In this document: positions 6,925 through 16,789 of the stretch, piece by piece
Position numbering within the stretch: the stretch's first letter is position 1
How the letters are laid out: the number at the start of each line of letters is the position of its first letter
NCBI GenBank assembly: GCA_016185185.1
Contig: JACPOD010000039.1
Location: forward strand, 1-51,049
DNA from: Sphingobacteriales bacterium
Lineage (GTDB): Bacteria; Bacteroidota; Bacteroidia; Chitinophagales; Chitinophagaceae
Reading direction: 5' to 3'
DNA length: 51,049 nt
Notes under the pieces: model-generated
Told to the model about the DNA's origin: nothing
Databases searched by the model: none
The model's input: the letters and a program-made list of their open reading frames with translations, nothing else
Position numbers and translations under genes: made by a program

Positions 6925-9804
6925 ATGAATCTTTTTGAAGCACAGCAAAATGAATTTAAGCAAAGACATATAGGCCCAAACGAACAGGATACCCGGCAAA
7001 TGCTGAAAACAATTGGTGAATCTTCTCTGGAATCGCTGATAAATAAAACGGTTCCACCAGCTATCCGCATGCCACATGCATTAGAGCTGCCGGCAGCCAT
7101 GAGTGAGAATGAATATTTGCAGCACATTAAAGAAATCAGTTTTAAAAATAAAGTTTATAAAAATTATATTGGCCAGGGCTACTATGATACGATCACTCCC
7201 AGTGTGATTCTGAGAAACATTTTTGAAAACCCGGGTTGGTATACCCAATACACACCCTACCAGGCAGAAATATCGCAGGGACGCTTAGAAAGTTTGTTGA
7301 ACTTTCAAACGATGGTAAGTGATTTAACAGGTTTGCCAATTGCCAATGCTTCTTTGCTGGATGAAGCCACTGCAGCAGCGGAAGCAATGACAATGTTTTT
7401 CAATACACTTAATAAGGACCATGATCATATAAGCAGACCAAAATTTTTTGTAGATGCTGAAACGTTTCCGCAAACAAAAGACGTATTGGTGACAAGAGCG
7501 GTACCTGTAGGCATTGAAGTTGTATTTGGAGAATATAAATCTGCTGTATTAGATGCATCTTATTTTGGTGCATTGGTTCAATACCCCAATGATAAAGGAG
7601 CTGTGGAAGATTACCGTGACTTTATCAATAAAGTTCATGCTGTTGGTGCATTTGTGGTAATGGCAACCGATCTGCTGGCATTAACATTATTAACGCCGCC
7701 TGGTGAATTAGGTGCAGATGTAGCTTGTGGTTCTGCACAGCGTTTTGGTGTGCCATTGGGTTTTGGTGGTCCGCATGCTGCATTCTTCTCTGCAAAAGAT
7801 GATTTCAAAAGAAACTTGCCCGGCCGTATCATTGGCGTGAGTATTGATGCACAGGGTAACCGGGCATTAAGAATGGCTTTGCAAACAAGAGAGCAGCATA
7901 TTAAAAGAGAAAAAGCAACTTCAAATATTTGTACAGCACAGGCATTGCTGGCTAATATGGCAGCGATGTATGCCGTATATCACGGACCGGAAGGATTGAA
8001 AAACATTGCCAAGCGTACGGCATTACTCACACAAACAGTAGCAGATGCCGTTAAAGAAAGAGGTTTTGAATTACTGTCAGATCATTTCTTTGATACTATA
8101 ACTGTTAAAACAGATAAGGCCAGTGCTATTTATGAAAAGGCATTGTGGCAGCAAATCAACCTCCGTTATGCCGGCGATAATTTAATTGGTATTTCACTGG
8201 ATGAAGCAATAACAACTTATGATTTATTTGATCTGATCAATTGTTTTGAAAACGATGAAGACCCGGTGGCATTTGATATAGATGAAGAAGCCATGCTTAG
8301 TCATATCCCGTCTTCTTTAACAAGAACATCATCATACTTGCAGCACCCGAATTTTAACAGTCACCACAGCGAAAGCCAGATGATGCGGTATATAAAAATG
8401 CTGGAGAACAAAGATCTTTCTTTAAATACTTCCATGATATCGTTGGGTAGTTGTACTATGAAATTGAATGCCGCTTCAGAAATGATACCGTTAAGTTGGG
8501 TTCATTGGAGCAAGATGCATCCGTTTGCACCTATTGATCAAACAGAAGGGTACCAGCTAATGGTGGATGCGTTAAGTGATTATCTCTGTAAAATAACAGC
8601 CTTTGATGCCTGCAGCCTGCAACCAAACAGTGGTGCACAGGGTGAGTATGCCGGTTTATTAACCATTCGTGGTTATCATAAAGCAAACGGAGAGGAGCAT
8701 CGTAATGTAATGCTCATACCAATTTCTGCCCACGGTACAAACCCGGCCAGTGCAGTGATGGCAGGAATGAAAGTGGTAGTGGTTAAAGCATTGGAGAACG
8801 GGTATATTGATGTGGAAGACTTAAAAGCTAAAGCCAGTCAATATGCAAAAGAGTTAGCAGGTATCATGATTACTTATCCAAGTACTTATGGTGTGTATGA
8901 AGAAACGGTAAAAGAAATCACAGATATCATTCATCAGTACGGAGGCCAGGTATATATGGATGGTGCCAATATGAATGCGCAGGTAGGATTAACAGCACCC
9001 GGGTTAATTGGGGCAGATGTTTGTCACCTTAATTTGCACAAAACATTTGCCATACCACATGGTGGTGGTGGTCCTGGTATGGGGCCCATTTGTGTGAAAT
9101 CACATTTAGAACCTTATTTACCCGGACATACCAGTACCCATTTGCAATCAACAACAAATGCCGTATCTGCTGCTCCTTTTGGAAGTGCATCCATTTTATT
9201 GATCAGTTATGGATATATCCGCATGCTGGGTTATGACGGGGCGAAAGCGGCAACTGAATATGCTATTCTCAATGCCAACTATATGCGGGCAAGGCTGGAA
9301 AAAGATTTTGAAATTCTTTATACAAATCATAACGGGCAGTGTGCTCATGAATTTATCGTTGATTTACGTCCGTTTAAAAAATCTGCTGAGATTGAAGCAG
9401 AAGATATAGCCAAGCGTTTAATTGACTATGGTTTTCATGCTCCAACCATGAGTTTTCCGGTACCCGGTACAATTATGATTGAGCCAACCGAAAGTGAAGA
9501 TAAAGCTGAGTTAGATCGCTTTTGCGATGCCCTTATAAGTATAAGAAATGAAATTAAAGCCATTGAAGATGGTAGCGCTGACAAAAAAGATAATGCATTG
9601 AAACATGCACCACATACGCAGTTTACTGTAACTGCCAATGAATGGAACCATGGTTATACAAGAGAACAGGCAGCATTTCCCCTGGAGTATGTAAAGCAAA
9701 ATAAATTCTGGCCTGCAGTGGCAAGAGTTAATAATACACATGGTGACAGAAATTTAATTTGTACCTGTGAGCCTGTGAGCAGTTACGCTGAGGCAGAAGC
9801 ATAA
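6925..9804 (+). CDS. gcvP: Glycine dehydrogenase (aminomethyl-transferring), P protein of the glycine cleavage system
   Basis: The P protein uses PLP to decarboxylate glycine and passes the aminomethyl group to the lipoyl arm of the H protein. The 959-residue length is that of the single-chain (homodimeric) form. The start [17 protein letters not shown] and the segment [19 protein letters not shown] are diagnostic. The PLP-binding lysine lies in [17 protein letters not shown] (K706). [12 protein letters not shown] marks the start of the C-terminal half. The other glycine cleavage genes gcvT and gcvH are not in the window, which is common in this phylum. A strong terminator follows. Confidence 0.98.
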   Translation: MNLFEAQQNEFKQRHIGPNEQDTRQMLKTIGESSLESLINKTVPPAIRMPHALELPAAMSENEYLQHIKEISFKNKVYKNYIGQGYYDTITPSVILRNIFENPGWYTQYTPYQAEISQGRLESLLNFQTMVSDLTGLPIANASLLDEATAAAEAMTMFFNTLNKDHDHISRPKFFVDAETFPQTKDVLVTRAVPVGIEVVFGEYKSAVLDASYFGALVQYPNDKGAVEDYRDFINKVHAVGAFVVMATDLLALTLLTPPGELGADVACGSAQRFGVPLGFGGPHAAFFSAKDDFKRNLPGRIIGVSIDAQGNRALRMALQTREQHIKREKATSNICTAQALLANMAAMYAVYHGPEGLKNIAKRTALLTQTVADAVKERGFELLSDHFFDTITVKTDKASAIYEKALWQQINLRYAGDNLIGISLDEAITTYDLFDLINCFENDEDPVAFDIDEEAMLSHIPSSLTRTSSYLQHPNFNSHHSESQMMRYIKMLENKDLSLNTSMISLGSCTMKLNAASEMIPLSWVHWSKMHPFAPIDQTEGYQLMVDALSDYLCKITAFDACSLQPNSGAQGEYAGLLTIRGYHKANGEEHRNVMLIPISAHGTNPASAVMAGMKVVVVKALENGYIDVEDLKAKASQYAKELAGIMITYPSTYGVYEETVKEITDIIHQYGGQVYMDGANMNAQVGLTAPGLIGADVCHLNLHKTFAIPHGGGGPGMGPICVKSHLEPYLPGHTSTHLQSTTNAVSAAPFGSASILLISYGYIRMLGYDGAKAATEYAILNANYMRARLEKDFEILYTNHNGQCAHEFIVDLRPFKKSAEIEAEDIAKRLIDYGFHAPTMSFPVPGTIMIEPTESEDKAELDRFCDALISIRNEIKAIEDGSADKKDNALKHAPHTQFTVTANEWNHGYTREQAAFPLEYVKQNKFWPAVARVNNTHGDRNLICTCEPVSSYAEAEA

Positions 9805-9822
9805 ATAATAATACAAAATGAT

Positions 9823-9852
9823 AAGGCTGGAATTTATTTCCGGCCTTTTTTT
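9823..9852 (+). terminator. Rho-independent terminator after gcvP
   Basis: AAGGCTGGAA (9823-9832), a five-base loop and TTCCGGCCTT (9838-9847, one G-T pair) are followed by a T-run to 9852. Confidence 0.85.
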
Positions 9853-9902
9853 ATGCGAAGAGTTTTTATGATTTATAGTAATTTCATAATTAAAGGGCCA
9901 CT

Positions 9903-10535
9903 ATGAAAAATATTTTTATTTTATTAGCTCTATTGATAACAATTTCACAGTTGTCAATTGCTCAACCAAAATTGGATGCAGCTTTATTAAAAGCAAAAGC
10001 ACCAGAAACATTCAAAGCTGAGTTTGAGACATCAGCAGGTGATTTCACCATAGAAGTTTACAGGAATTGGGCACCCATTGCGGCAGACCGGTTTTATCAA
10101 TTGGTTAAAACTGGGTATTATAATAATTGCCTGGTGTTTCGTGCAGTAAAAAATAATTTGGTTCAGTTTGGTGTATCTCCTGATAAAATAAAAAATATTT
10201 TCTGGCAAAAACACTACTTGCCGGACGAGCCTGTTAAGGCTTCTAATACGGATAGTACTGTTTGCTTTGCAAGGGGTGGCCCTGATACAAGAAAGACTTC
10301 TGTATTTATTAATTTGAAAAATAACCCTGCGTATGACACAGTTGATATTTCGGGTGTAAAAGGTTTTGTTCCTTTTGGCAAAGTAATTGGCGGTATGGAT
10401 ATTGTACGTAAACTAAACTCGGAGTATGGAAACGATCCGATGCAATTTGTTGACTCGGTCTATTTTAAAGGGAACGGTCATTTGCTAAAAAAATTCCCTG
10501 CTCTTGATATAATAAAGCAAGTAATACTTAAGTAA
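9903..10535 (+). CDS. Secreted peptidyl-prolyl isomerase, cyclophilin type
   Basis: A 20-residue signal peptide (MKNIFILLALLITISQLSIA) is followed by a cyclophilin domain of about 165 residues, beginning at FKAEFETSAGDFTIEVYRNWAPIAADRFYQL. Core cyclophilin landmarks are FARGGPDTRKTSVFINL and the FVPFGKVIGGMDIV strand. The usual QGGDP segment reads VQFGVSPD, so the active-site loop is diverged. The enzyme would accelerate proline isomerisation of proteins in the periplasm. The gene has its own upstream region after the gcvP terminator and appears to be monocistronic. Confidence 0.88.
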   Translation: MKNIFILLALLITISQLSIAQPKLDAALLKAKAPETFKAEFETSAGDFTIEVYRNWAPIAADRFYQLVKTGYYNNCLVFRAVKNNLVQFGVSPDKIKNIFWQKHYLPDEPVKASNTDSTVCFARGGPDTRKTSVFINLKNNPAYDTVDISGVKGFVPFGKVIGGMDIVRKLNSEYGNDPMQFVDSVYFKGNGHLLKKFPALDIIKQVILK

Positions 10536-10788
10536 TATCGTAGAATTACGGGTAAATAGAAGTTTTTTTTATTATGTGGAGAAGTTTTAAAGGATTTTTT
10601 TTAAAGATCAGTAAAAAAATCTTGGAAAAGTGCAGGCAAAAAATGTACTTTTATGGTACAGAAGTACAAAGAACCTCCAAAATACCCACTATTTTTGCCT
10701 ATAAGCTTCTGATTTTATCCGTTCCACTGCCTTTGAAAACTGGCTGAATCCGTTCCTGTTATTACTAAATACTTTAAAAACAGGTGTT
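10536..10788. other. Gene-poor stretch before a small membrane-peptide gene
   Basis: This A/T-rich stretch holds no convincing reading frame. It contains a small hairpin, TGTACTT (10641-10647) pairing with AAGTACA about 11 bases later. The 86-residue minus-strand frame across 10689-10949 is a shadow of the small plus-strand gene. The stretch may be the promoter and leader of that gene. No known RNA family was recognised. Confidence 0.35.
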
Positions 10789-10899
10789 ATGAAAAGAATT
10801 TCTACAATTTTCAGCAACGACACAGTAAAGGCAACTTTGTTTTTGGTTGTTTTTTTTGCTGCATTAGGCGTTGTGATTTTTATTACTTGGGGTAAATAA
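10789..10899 (+). CDS. Predicted 36-residue single-pass membrane peptide
   Basis: The frame begins MKRISTIFSNDTVKATLF and ends in a hydrophobic run finishing with FITWGK and TAA. A short basic N-terminus precedes one membrane helix of about 19 residues (roughly 15-33). The sequence CAGGTG eight bases before the ATG could be a ribosome-binding site. A strong terminator at 10982-11009, pointing the same way, closes a possible transcription unit that contains no other gene. The composition (charged start, clean helix, TWGK end) resembles a real small protein more than chance, but I do not recognise a family and cannot state a function. Confidence 0.5.
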   Translation: MKRISTIFSNDTVKATLFLVVFFAALGVVIFITWGK

Positions 10900-10927
10900 T
10901 AATATTTACCATACTTGATTGTTTTCT

Positions 10928-10946
10928 GACAGGTTAAATACCTGTC
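10928..10946. terminator. Short perfect hairpin downstream of the small peptide gene
   Basis: GACAGGT (10928-10934), loop TAAAT, ACCTGTC (10940-10946). No T-run follows, so it may be an mRNA-end structure rather than a terminator. Confidence 0.35.
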
Positions 10947-10981
10947 CAAATATTTTATTGTTTCGCAAAACTATAATCCTT

Positions 10982-11009
10982 GGGGGAATTAATTAAGTTC
11001 CCCCTTTTT
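10982..11009 (+). terminator. Rho-independent terminator
   Basis: GGGGGAA (10982-10988), a nine-base loop and TTCCCCC (10998-11004) are followed by TTTTT. The T-run is on the plus strand, so it terminates transcripts coming from the small peptide gene; it touches the stop codon of the convergent MFS gene. Confidence 0.8.
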
Positions 11010-12213
11010 ATTGCCATTTTTTAAGCAATCTTATCCCAATAAAAGTGAAAAGGCAAATAAGGGCTATAACATACCATAAATATGTAAACCCCAAATTTTT
11101 CATCAATTGGGTCCCAATTAAAGGCGAAAAAATTTGTGCAAAGGAAAATGCCATTGTATAAAGTGCAGCATATTGACCACGGTTTTGTTCTGTGCTTAAT
11201 GAAATCCAGTGCGAATTCATAAACGGCATGGATATCATTTCTCCAATGGTTATAACACTTACAGCCCCGATTGCTAATAAAACAGAGTAGGAAAAAATAT
11301 TAAAGAAGAGAAAAGAAATACCTGTTAATAAAACGCCGATACCCATAAAAGTGATATTGCTTCGTTTGCCTTCCAATTTAAATACTAAGATCAGTTCAAA
11401 TAAGGCAATAATAATCCCATTTAACGCCATCACAAACCCGCTTTGTGTTTTGCTCATGCCTAATTCTTTGATATAAAATACAGGTACAGTAGAGTTCATT
11501 TGAAAAAAACAGAACGCATAGGCTATGGTAAGGAAAATAAAAAAAAGGTAAAGCTTGTCCCTGTAAGCTGATTTTATATTAGCAGATGAAATTGTTTTTG
11601 TTTTTTCGGCATGTCTTTTACCTGATTTGATTGCTGGTAACAGAACCCGCATAGCAATTGCTGCTGCAATGCAGGTTATGCCATCTGCCCAAAATAATAA
11701 TTGGTAATTGATGTCGGCCAGTATGCCACCGATTGCCGGCCCAATACCCCAACCAAGATTTACTGCTAACCGGTGAATAGCATAGGATCTTGTTCTGTTT
11801 TCGGGACTGCTGTAATGTGCAATAGCAGCCGAATTTGCCGGGCGGAATGCTTCCCCGGCAAGACTCAAAAAGAAAATAGTAATGCCAAGTGAAATGGGTG
11901 TATGCATGAAACCCATTGCAATAAAAATGAGACCATTTAAAATGAGTGTAATAAACTGAATAGGATAAAACCCCAGCCTGTCTGAAAGTAAACCACCAAG
12001 ATAAGCTCCTAATACTGCACCGATACCAAATAATGCCATGATCAATCCGGCTATGCCGGCGTCAAAATGTAATCCGTCAATCATGTAAGGCAACATGAAA
12101 GGGATAACCATCGTACCGCTTCGGTTTATAAACAATACAATAGCCAGGTACCAGGTATTTTTTGAAAGACCTGCATAAGCTTGTTTGTAAAGGGAAATTG
12201 TATTACTGATCAT
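11008..12213 (-). CDS. MFS transporter (MdtH-like drug/metabolite exporter group)
   Basis: About 401 residues from the ATG at 12213; a GTG three codons upstream is the alternative start. Twelve hydrophobic segments are visible. The loop 2-3 motif is GAYLGGLLSDRLGFYPIQ, the classical G-x-L-a-D-r-x-G motif A. RPANSAAIAHYSSPENRTRSYAIHRLAVNLGWGIGP is typical of MdtH/YttB-type antiporters. It is the last gene of a cysM-bioA-MFS run with gaps of about 56 bases, but its substrate cannot be inferred from that. Confidence 0.85.
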   Translation of the reverse strand: MISNTISLYKQAYAGLSKNTWYLAIVLFINRSGTMVIPFMLPYMIDGLHFDAGIAGLIMALFGIGAVLGAYLGGLLSDRLGFYPIQFITLILNGLIFIAMGFMHTPISLGITIFFLSLAGEAFRPANSAAIAHYSSPENRTRSYAIHRLAVNLGWGIGPAIGGILADINYQLLFWADGITCIAAAIAMRVLLPAIKSGKRHAEKTKTISSANIKSAYRDKLYLFFIFLTIAYAFCFFQMNSTVPVFYIKELGMSKTQSGFVMALNGIIIALFELILVFKLEGKRSNITFMGIGVLLTGISFLFFNIFSYSVLLAIGAVSVITIGEMISMPFMNSHWISLSTEQNRGQYAALYTMAFSFAQIFSPLIGTQLMKNLGFTYLWYVIALICLFTFIGIRLLKKWQ

Positions 12214-12269
12214 GGAGGGCACAAAAATAAAGGCATTAATAATAACTCCGTAATCTTTAGCTTTGATTG

Positions 12270-13550
12270 TTAAAGCAAATCAATGATCACTTCATACACT
12301 TTATTTAATTGGGTTTCTGTTATGCAGTATGGAGGCATTATATAAACTGTATTTCCCAGGGGCCGTAGATAAACACCCAGTGCCATTGATTTTTGTGTAA
12401 TGATGGATGAAATAGTATTGAGGTATTCATCTTTACCATCCGTGATCTCAAAAGCGATAATTGTTCCTGTCTGCCGGGTATTTTTTATGTGAGCTTTTTG
12501 TTCCAGTAATTGCAATTCATTGATAAATTTCCTGTTTTCAACTTCAATCCATTTTATTTTGCTCAAACTGTTTTCTTTTTCTATTAAATCTATACTGGCT
12601 ATTGCCGCTGTACAAGCGATTGGATTGGCGGTAAATGAATGTCCGTGATAAAATGTTTTTAATTTATCGGCACTTACAAATGCATTATAAATTTTACTTG
12701 TGCAGGCTGTTACACCCAATGCCATTGTACCACCTGTTAATCCTTTGCTTAAACAAATTATGTCTGGGCATATATCGCAATATTCCGAAGCGAATAATTT
12801 ACCGGTACGTCCAAATCCCGTCATTACTTCATCGGCAATACAAATAATATCATCTTCTTTACATTGTTTCAGAAGTGTATTCAACAGTACAGCATCATAC
12901 ATTTTCATACCTCCGGCTCCTTGTACTAATGGTTCATATACAAAGGCAGCGATTTGAGATGAGTGTTGACGAATGACAGAAGTCAGTTGTTGAATATTTT
13001 CTGCGGTAGGAGTGTCAATAAAAATTACCTCAAATAATTTATCCTGAAACGCCATGGTAAAAACACTTCTGTCACTTACACTCATCGCACCAAATGTATC
13101 ACCATGGTAACTGTTGTTAAAGGCAAGTATTTTATTCCTTGTTTGTTTATTGTTTGTGGTTTGTTGATTCCACCAGTATTGCAATGCCATTTTAACGGCT
13201 ACCTCCGTTGAGGTGGAGCCATTATCGCTATAAAATATTTTTTCAAAGTTCACGGGAAGAATTTTTAGTAACCGTTCAGCCAGTTCAACAGCCGGTTCAT
13301 GTGTAAATCCTGCAAAAATGATATGCTCTAATTTCTTTGCCTGCTCATAAATTTTTTTAGCTATATAGGGATGAGCATGACCATGTAAATTAACCCACCA
13401 GCTGCTGATTGCATCAATATAATCGTTTCCTTCTTCATCAAACAATAAAGCACCTTCGCCTCTTGAAACAGGTACCGGCGGCAACATATCTTTTTGTTGT
13501 GTAAACGGATGCCAAATAACTTTTTTATCTCTCTCAGTGAGGTTGCTCAT
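12270..13550 (-). CDS. bioA: Adenosylmethionine-8-amino-7-oxononanoate aminotransferase
   Basis: BioA makes 7,8-diaminopelargonate from KAPA with S-adenosylmethionine as amino donor in biotin synthesis; it is cytoplasmic and PLP-dependent. From the ATG at 13550 it has 426 residues and starts MSNLTERDKKVIWHPFTQQK, with the substrate-binding HPFTQ. Other landmarks are ISSWWVNLHGHAHP, SDNGSTSTEVAVKMALQYWW, YHGDTFGAMSVSDR, the PLP aspartate in IADEVMTGFGRTG and the Schiff-base lysine in LSKGLTGG (K269). The other biotin genes are not in the window. A few extra Asn/Gln/Thr residues lie after QYWW, encoded by a TTTG-rich simple repeat at about 13136-13165. Confidence 0.95.
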   Translation of the reverse strand: MSNLTERDKKVIWHPFTQQKDMLPPVPVSRGEGALLFDEEGNDYIDAISSWWVNLHGHAHPYIAKKIYEQAKKLEHIIFAGFTHEPAVELAERLLKILPVNFEKIFYSDNGSTSTEVAVKMALQYWWNQQTTNNKQTRNKILAFNNSYHGDTFGAMSVSDRSVFTMAFQDKLFEVIFIDTPTAENIQQLTSVIRQHSSQIAAFVYEPLVQGAGGMKMYDAVLLNTLLKQCKEDDIICIADEVMTGFGRTGKLFASEYCDICPDIICLSKGLTGGTMALGVTACTSKIYNAFVSADKLKTFYHGHSFTANPIACTAAIASIDLIEKENSLSKIKWIEVENRKFINELQLLEQKAHIKNTRQTGTIIAFEITDGKDEYLNTISSIITQKSMALGVYLRPLGNTVYIMPPYCITETQLNKVYEVIIDLL

Positions 13551-13605
13551 ATCTTTCAAAGATAGGGAACAAGCGTTTTACTGTTTCAATAAGCAAATGA
13601 AGTCA

Positions 13606-14499
13606 TTAAAAAAGATCATTTTCATTTTCTGTAAAGAGGTTACTGCTTAAATAGCGATCGCCACGATCGCAAACAATAAATACAATTACGCCGCTACTTA
13701 ATTCTTTTGCTAATCGTATCGCTGCTGATGCAGCGCCACCACTGCTCATACCTGCAAAGATCGCTTCGGATTTAGCAAGTTCTCTGGCCATTTCAGTAGC
13801 TTCTTTTTGTGATACATCCATAATACGATCAACTTTTGCGGGGTCAAATATTTCAGGTAAATATTCTTTTGGCCATCTTCTGATACCCGGAATGGAAGAA
13901 TCTTCTGTTGGCTGGCAACCTACTATTTGTATTGCTGGATTTTTTTCTTTAAAAAAACGGGAACAACCCATGATCGTTCCGGTTGTGCCCATGGAACTTA
14001 CAAAATGCGTTATGGTTTGATGGGTATCTCTCCAGATTTCGGGGGCGGTAGTTTTATAATGGGCCAGGTAATTATCGGGATTTGAAAATTGGTTCAAAAT
14101 AAAAAACCCCCCGGTAGCAGCTTTTGCTTCTGCATAATCACGGCATTTTTCAATGCTTTGTAATAAAGTAACTTTTGCACCGTAGGCTTCCATGGTTTGT
14201 GTACGTTCTCTTGTACTGCTGCCGGGCATTACTAATTCTATTTCTAAATTATAAAGCCGGGCAATCATCGCCAGGGCAATGCCGGTATTGCCGCTGGTGG
14301 CTTCAATAAGCTTCATCCCGGGTTTAATATCGCCTCTTTCTAATGCAGAGCGGATCATGTTTAATGCGGGTCTGTCCTTAACACTTCCCCCGGGGTTATC
14401 GCCTTCCAGCTTTGCAAAAATGGAAACCTTCGGATTTGGGTTTAATTTTTTAATTTCTACCAAGGGGGTATTTCCTACCAAATCAAGTATGCTGGCCAT
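13606..14499 (-). CDS. cysM: Cysteine synthase B (O-acetylserine sulfhydrylase)
   Basis: The enzyme condenses O-acetylserine with sulfide (or thiosulfate) to give cysteine, using PLP. The 297-residue length fits CysM rather than the longer CysK. GNTPLVEI opens the domain, GGSVKDRPA holds the Schiff-base lysine (K41), EATSGNTGIALAM is the substrate loop and the phosphate-binding loop reads GTTGTIMG. RRWPKEYLPEIF is a CysM-type insertion. It is the first gene of a minus-strand run followed 55 bases later by bioA. A TAATTTTG box lies just upstream. Confidence 0.93.
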   Translation of the reverse strand: MASILDLVGNTPLVEIKKLNPNPKVSIFAKLEGDNPGGSVKDRPALNMIRSALERGDIKPGMKLIEATSGNTGIALAMIARLYNLEIELVMPGSSTRERTQTMEAYGAKVTLLQSIEKCRDYAEAKAATGGFFILNQFSNPDNYLAHYKTTAPEIWRDTHQTITHFVSSMGTTGTIMGCSRFFKEKNPAIQIVGCQPTEDSSIPGIRRWPKEYLPEIFDPAKVDRIMDVSQKEATEMARELAKSEAIFAGMSSGGAASAAIRLAKELSSGVIVFIVCDRGDRYLSSNLFTENENDLF

Positions 14500-14521
14500 G
14501 CGATGGTTTTAATTCAAAAAA

Positions 14522-14529
14522 CAAAATTA
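14522..14529 (-). promoter_or_regulatory. Candidate -7 box of the cysM-bioA-MFS run
   Basis: TAATTTTG on the minus strand matches TAnnTTTG and ends 23 bases before the cysM start codon. No TTTG is found at the -33 spacing, so this is a half-match only. Confidence 0.35.
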
Positions 14530-14673
14530 ACCTAAGCCCTTCCTGAATTTTGTTAGAATAATTACAAATTCCTTATTTAGTAAGCTCCTCATTATTTAAA
14601 ACAGACCATTTATAAAATATTGAGCCGTATGCAACGGTAAACACTCTTTCTTTGTCAGCTTTTTCAGACCATA

Positions 14674-15234
14674 ATGGATTATCACAAACTTGTAAAAGAC
14701 TGCCTGAAAGGGAATAACTGGGCACAGAAACAACTGTACGACCATTTTGCGGACAGTATGCTGGGCGTATGCTATCGTTATACTAAATCTGTTACGGATG
14801 CTGAAGATGTGCTGCAGGAAGGATTTGTGAAAGTATTTATGAACCTGCATCAATTCCGTTTTGAAGGCGAACTGGGCGGGTGGATAAGAAGAATAATGGT
14901 GAACGCTGCTTTAAATTACCTGAAGAAGAACAGGACCTATCAAAGTGAACTTTTATTTACCGATACAACATTGCATCCGGTGGCAGACGATAACCCGGAA
15001 CTAAGGATTACAGGTAAAGAACTGGCGGATTTGATACGGCAATTACCAACCGGTTACCAAACGATATTCAACCTGCATGCAGTGGAAGGGTTTACCCATG
15101 TAGAAATTGGTAAAATGCTTGGTATAAACGAAGGTACTTCCAGGAGCCAGTATGCAAGAGCAAGAGCTTTACTTATAACATGGGTGGAAAAATTATACGA
15201 TGACAATAAACTGAAATTATATGCCGGCAAATGA
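14674..15234 (+). CDS. ECF-type RNA polymerase sigma factor
   Basis: The 186-residue protein has sigma region 2 at about residues 20-90, with the core-binding/-10 recognition helix DAEDVLQEGFVKVF at 42-55, and region 4 at about 118-172, with the HTH around FTHVEIGKMLGINEGTSRSQ. There is no region 1.1 or 3, as expected for ECF factors. The gene overlaps the next one by 14 bases (ATG inside its last codons), which suggests translational coupling. ECF factors are usually held by a membrane anti-sigma protein encoded next to them. The downstream gene has the right position and a cytoplasmic N-terminus for that, but no recognised anti-sigma motif. Confidence 0.92.
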   Translation: MDYHKLVKDCLKGNNWAQKQLYDHFADSMLGVCYRYTKSVTDAEDVLQEGFVKVFMNLHQFRFEGELGGWIRRIMVNAALNYLKKNRTYQSELLFTDTTLHPVADDNPELRITGKELADLIRQLPTGYQTIFNLHAVEGFTHVEIGKMLGINEGTSRSQYARARALLITWVEKLYDDNKLKLYAGK

Positions 15235-16741
15235 TTTTGAAAAAAGGGCTGAACAATTGCTGGATGATGTTAAGATACGTCCCAGTGACCGGGTATGGGT
15301 GGAAGTGGAAAAACGCATCCGGGAAAAAAAACGCAGGCGCTGGATCCTAATTATCCCATTGCTGGCAGGACTGGTAGCAGGAGGAATTTTTATTGTAGAG
15401 AAATCTCTTAACGGTAAACAAGAAAGCCAGGTTGCTGCTATAGGAAAAAAAGCTAATGAAAATAGCGTTTTAAAAGATAATAAGAATAATGATGTTGTAA
15501 CTGAAACAGATCAGCCGAAAGATGAAAACAAAACGATAAATCACCATAAAGAAACTTCGGTTTCTGAAATGGAACATAAAATTAATGCTGTAATTAAGGA
15601 GCAAGGCGATAAATCAGAAAGTATTCAAAGAAATAAAAAAAACGTGCAGCAAAATCTGCTAAAACAAAAAAGTATAACCAATAAAGTAATTATTGCCCGG
15701 ATTAATAGTGAAGAAAAAAATAAAGCAATTATCCACCAGGAAAAGCAACTGATAAATGGTAAAAATGCGGTTGTAGCTAAAGAATCAAAAAGCAATAAAG
15801 TTGATATAAAAATTATATCTGAAAATAACCCGGATGAAAATAGTGTAACAAATCACTACACTGCCGATACAAATAAATTAACAGAACAAAGTAATCCTTC
15901 AGGAATAAGTACGGGTGAATCCAAAAAAGAAAAAGTTAATCAGGTAGTTGATTCTGCTGCAAAAATTGAAAACCCGGTTGTAAAAGAATTAGACAGGCAA
16001 AAGAAAAGAGATGCAAAAAAGAAATGGCAGTTTGGAATACTGATTTCGGGTGGTATTTCAAATGCAAAGAACAATGTATTTGATATTGCTTCTACATCGC
16101 TGGATAAAGCACTTGCCCCATTAGTTGGTTCCAATCCTGGTCCGGTGGTTAATAATTATCCCTCCCGAAACTATGCTGCTTTTGCTATGCAGGCGGGTGT
16201 GTTTATACAAAAAAACATTTCAAGGAAAAGTGATATTTCAACCGGCTTAAATTATGCACTGTATCAGTCAAGGATCACTACCGGGCAGGAATATAATTCC
16301 GTACCGGCCAATTTAACGCAGTTTAGCTCTGTACGTGCAGCTAATTCTGTTTCTGGTAATAATCAAAACTATTATTCAAAGCTCCATTATCTTGAAGTGC
16401 CGGTAAATTTTTCAACACAAATTAACCGGGGTAAAAAATTGCCTTTACACTGGAGTGCCGGGGCTTCAATCGGGTTTTTAATGGGCTCCAATTATCTTCA
16501 TTTTGATACCCTTAATCATGGTGTGTATTTTAAAGATAATAGCTTATTAACGAAAACCAATATCAGTTTACAATCCGGATTTAGTTTTACTTTCTTTCAG
16601 CAAACCAAATCTCCCGTTTCAGCAGGGCCATTGGTGCAATTTGGTTTAATGGATTTTATCAAAGGAGACAGGGATAAACGCTATTGGTTATATGGGGGTC
16701 TGCGCTTACAAATGTTGCTCAGCCAAAAAAAGAAAAAGTAG
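15221..16741 (+). CDS. Sigma-factor partner: membrane helix, long Lys/Asn-rich linker and C-terminal beta-barrel domain
   Basis: The 506-residue protein has a charged cytoplasmic N-terminus of about 40 residues (ending EKRIREKKRRRW), one membrane helix at about 41-59, a highly charged low-complexity linker rich in K, N, E and Q to about 265, and a C-terminal domain from KKWQFGILISGG onward with the alternating strands and aromatic turns of PorT/OMP_b-brl proteins. It overlaps the ECF sigma gene by 14 bases. By position the N-terminus could bind the sigma factor, but no ZAS/FecR motif is visible, so anti-sigma function is inference. A single chain anchored in the inner membrane and ending in a barrel-like domain is unusual. 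Confidence 0.7.
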   Translation: MPANDFEKRAEQLLDDVKIRPSDRVWVEVEKRIREKKRRRWILIIPLLAGLVAGGIFIVEKSLNGKQESQVAAIGKKANENSVLKDNKNNDVVTETDQPKDENKTINHHKETSVSEMEHKINAVIKEQGDKSESIQRNKKNVQQNLLKQKSITNKVIIARINSEEKNKAIIHQEKQLINGKNAVVAKESKSNKVDIKIISENNPDENSVTNHYTADTNKLTEQSNPSGISTGESKKEKVNQVVDSAAKIENPVVKELDRQKKRDAKKKWQFGILISGGISNAKNNVFDIASTSLDKALAPLVGSNPGPVVNNYPSRNYAAFAMQAGVFIQKNISRKSDISTGLNYALYQSRITTGQEYNSVPANLTQFSSVRAANSVSGNNQNYYSKLHYLEVPVNFSTQINRGKKLPLHWSAGASIGFLMGSNYLHFDTLNHGVYFKDNSLLTKTNISLQSGFSFTFFQQTKSPVSAGPLVQFGLMDFIKGDRDKRYWLYGGLRLQMLLSQKKKK

Positions 16742-16789
16742 CTGCAACGCTTTTCTCTGGCAGATGGTCAGCTATATAAACCATTTGTT

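Noticed and set aside
10689-10949. 86-residue minus-strand frame
   Set aside because: It lies antisense to the small membrane-peptide frame and its terminator hairpin, and its product shows no recognisable domain.
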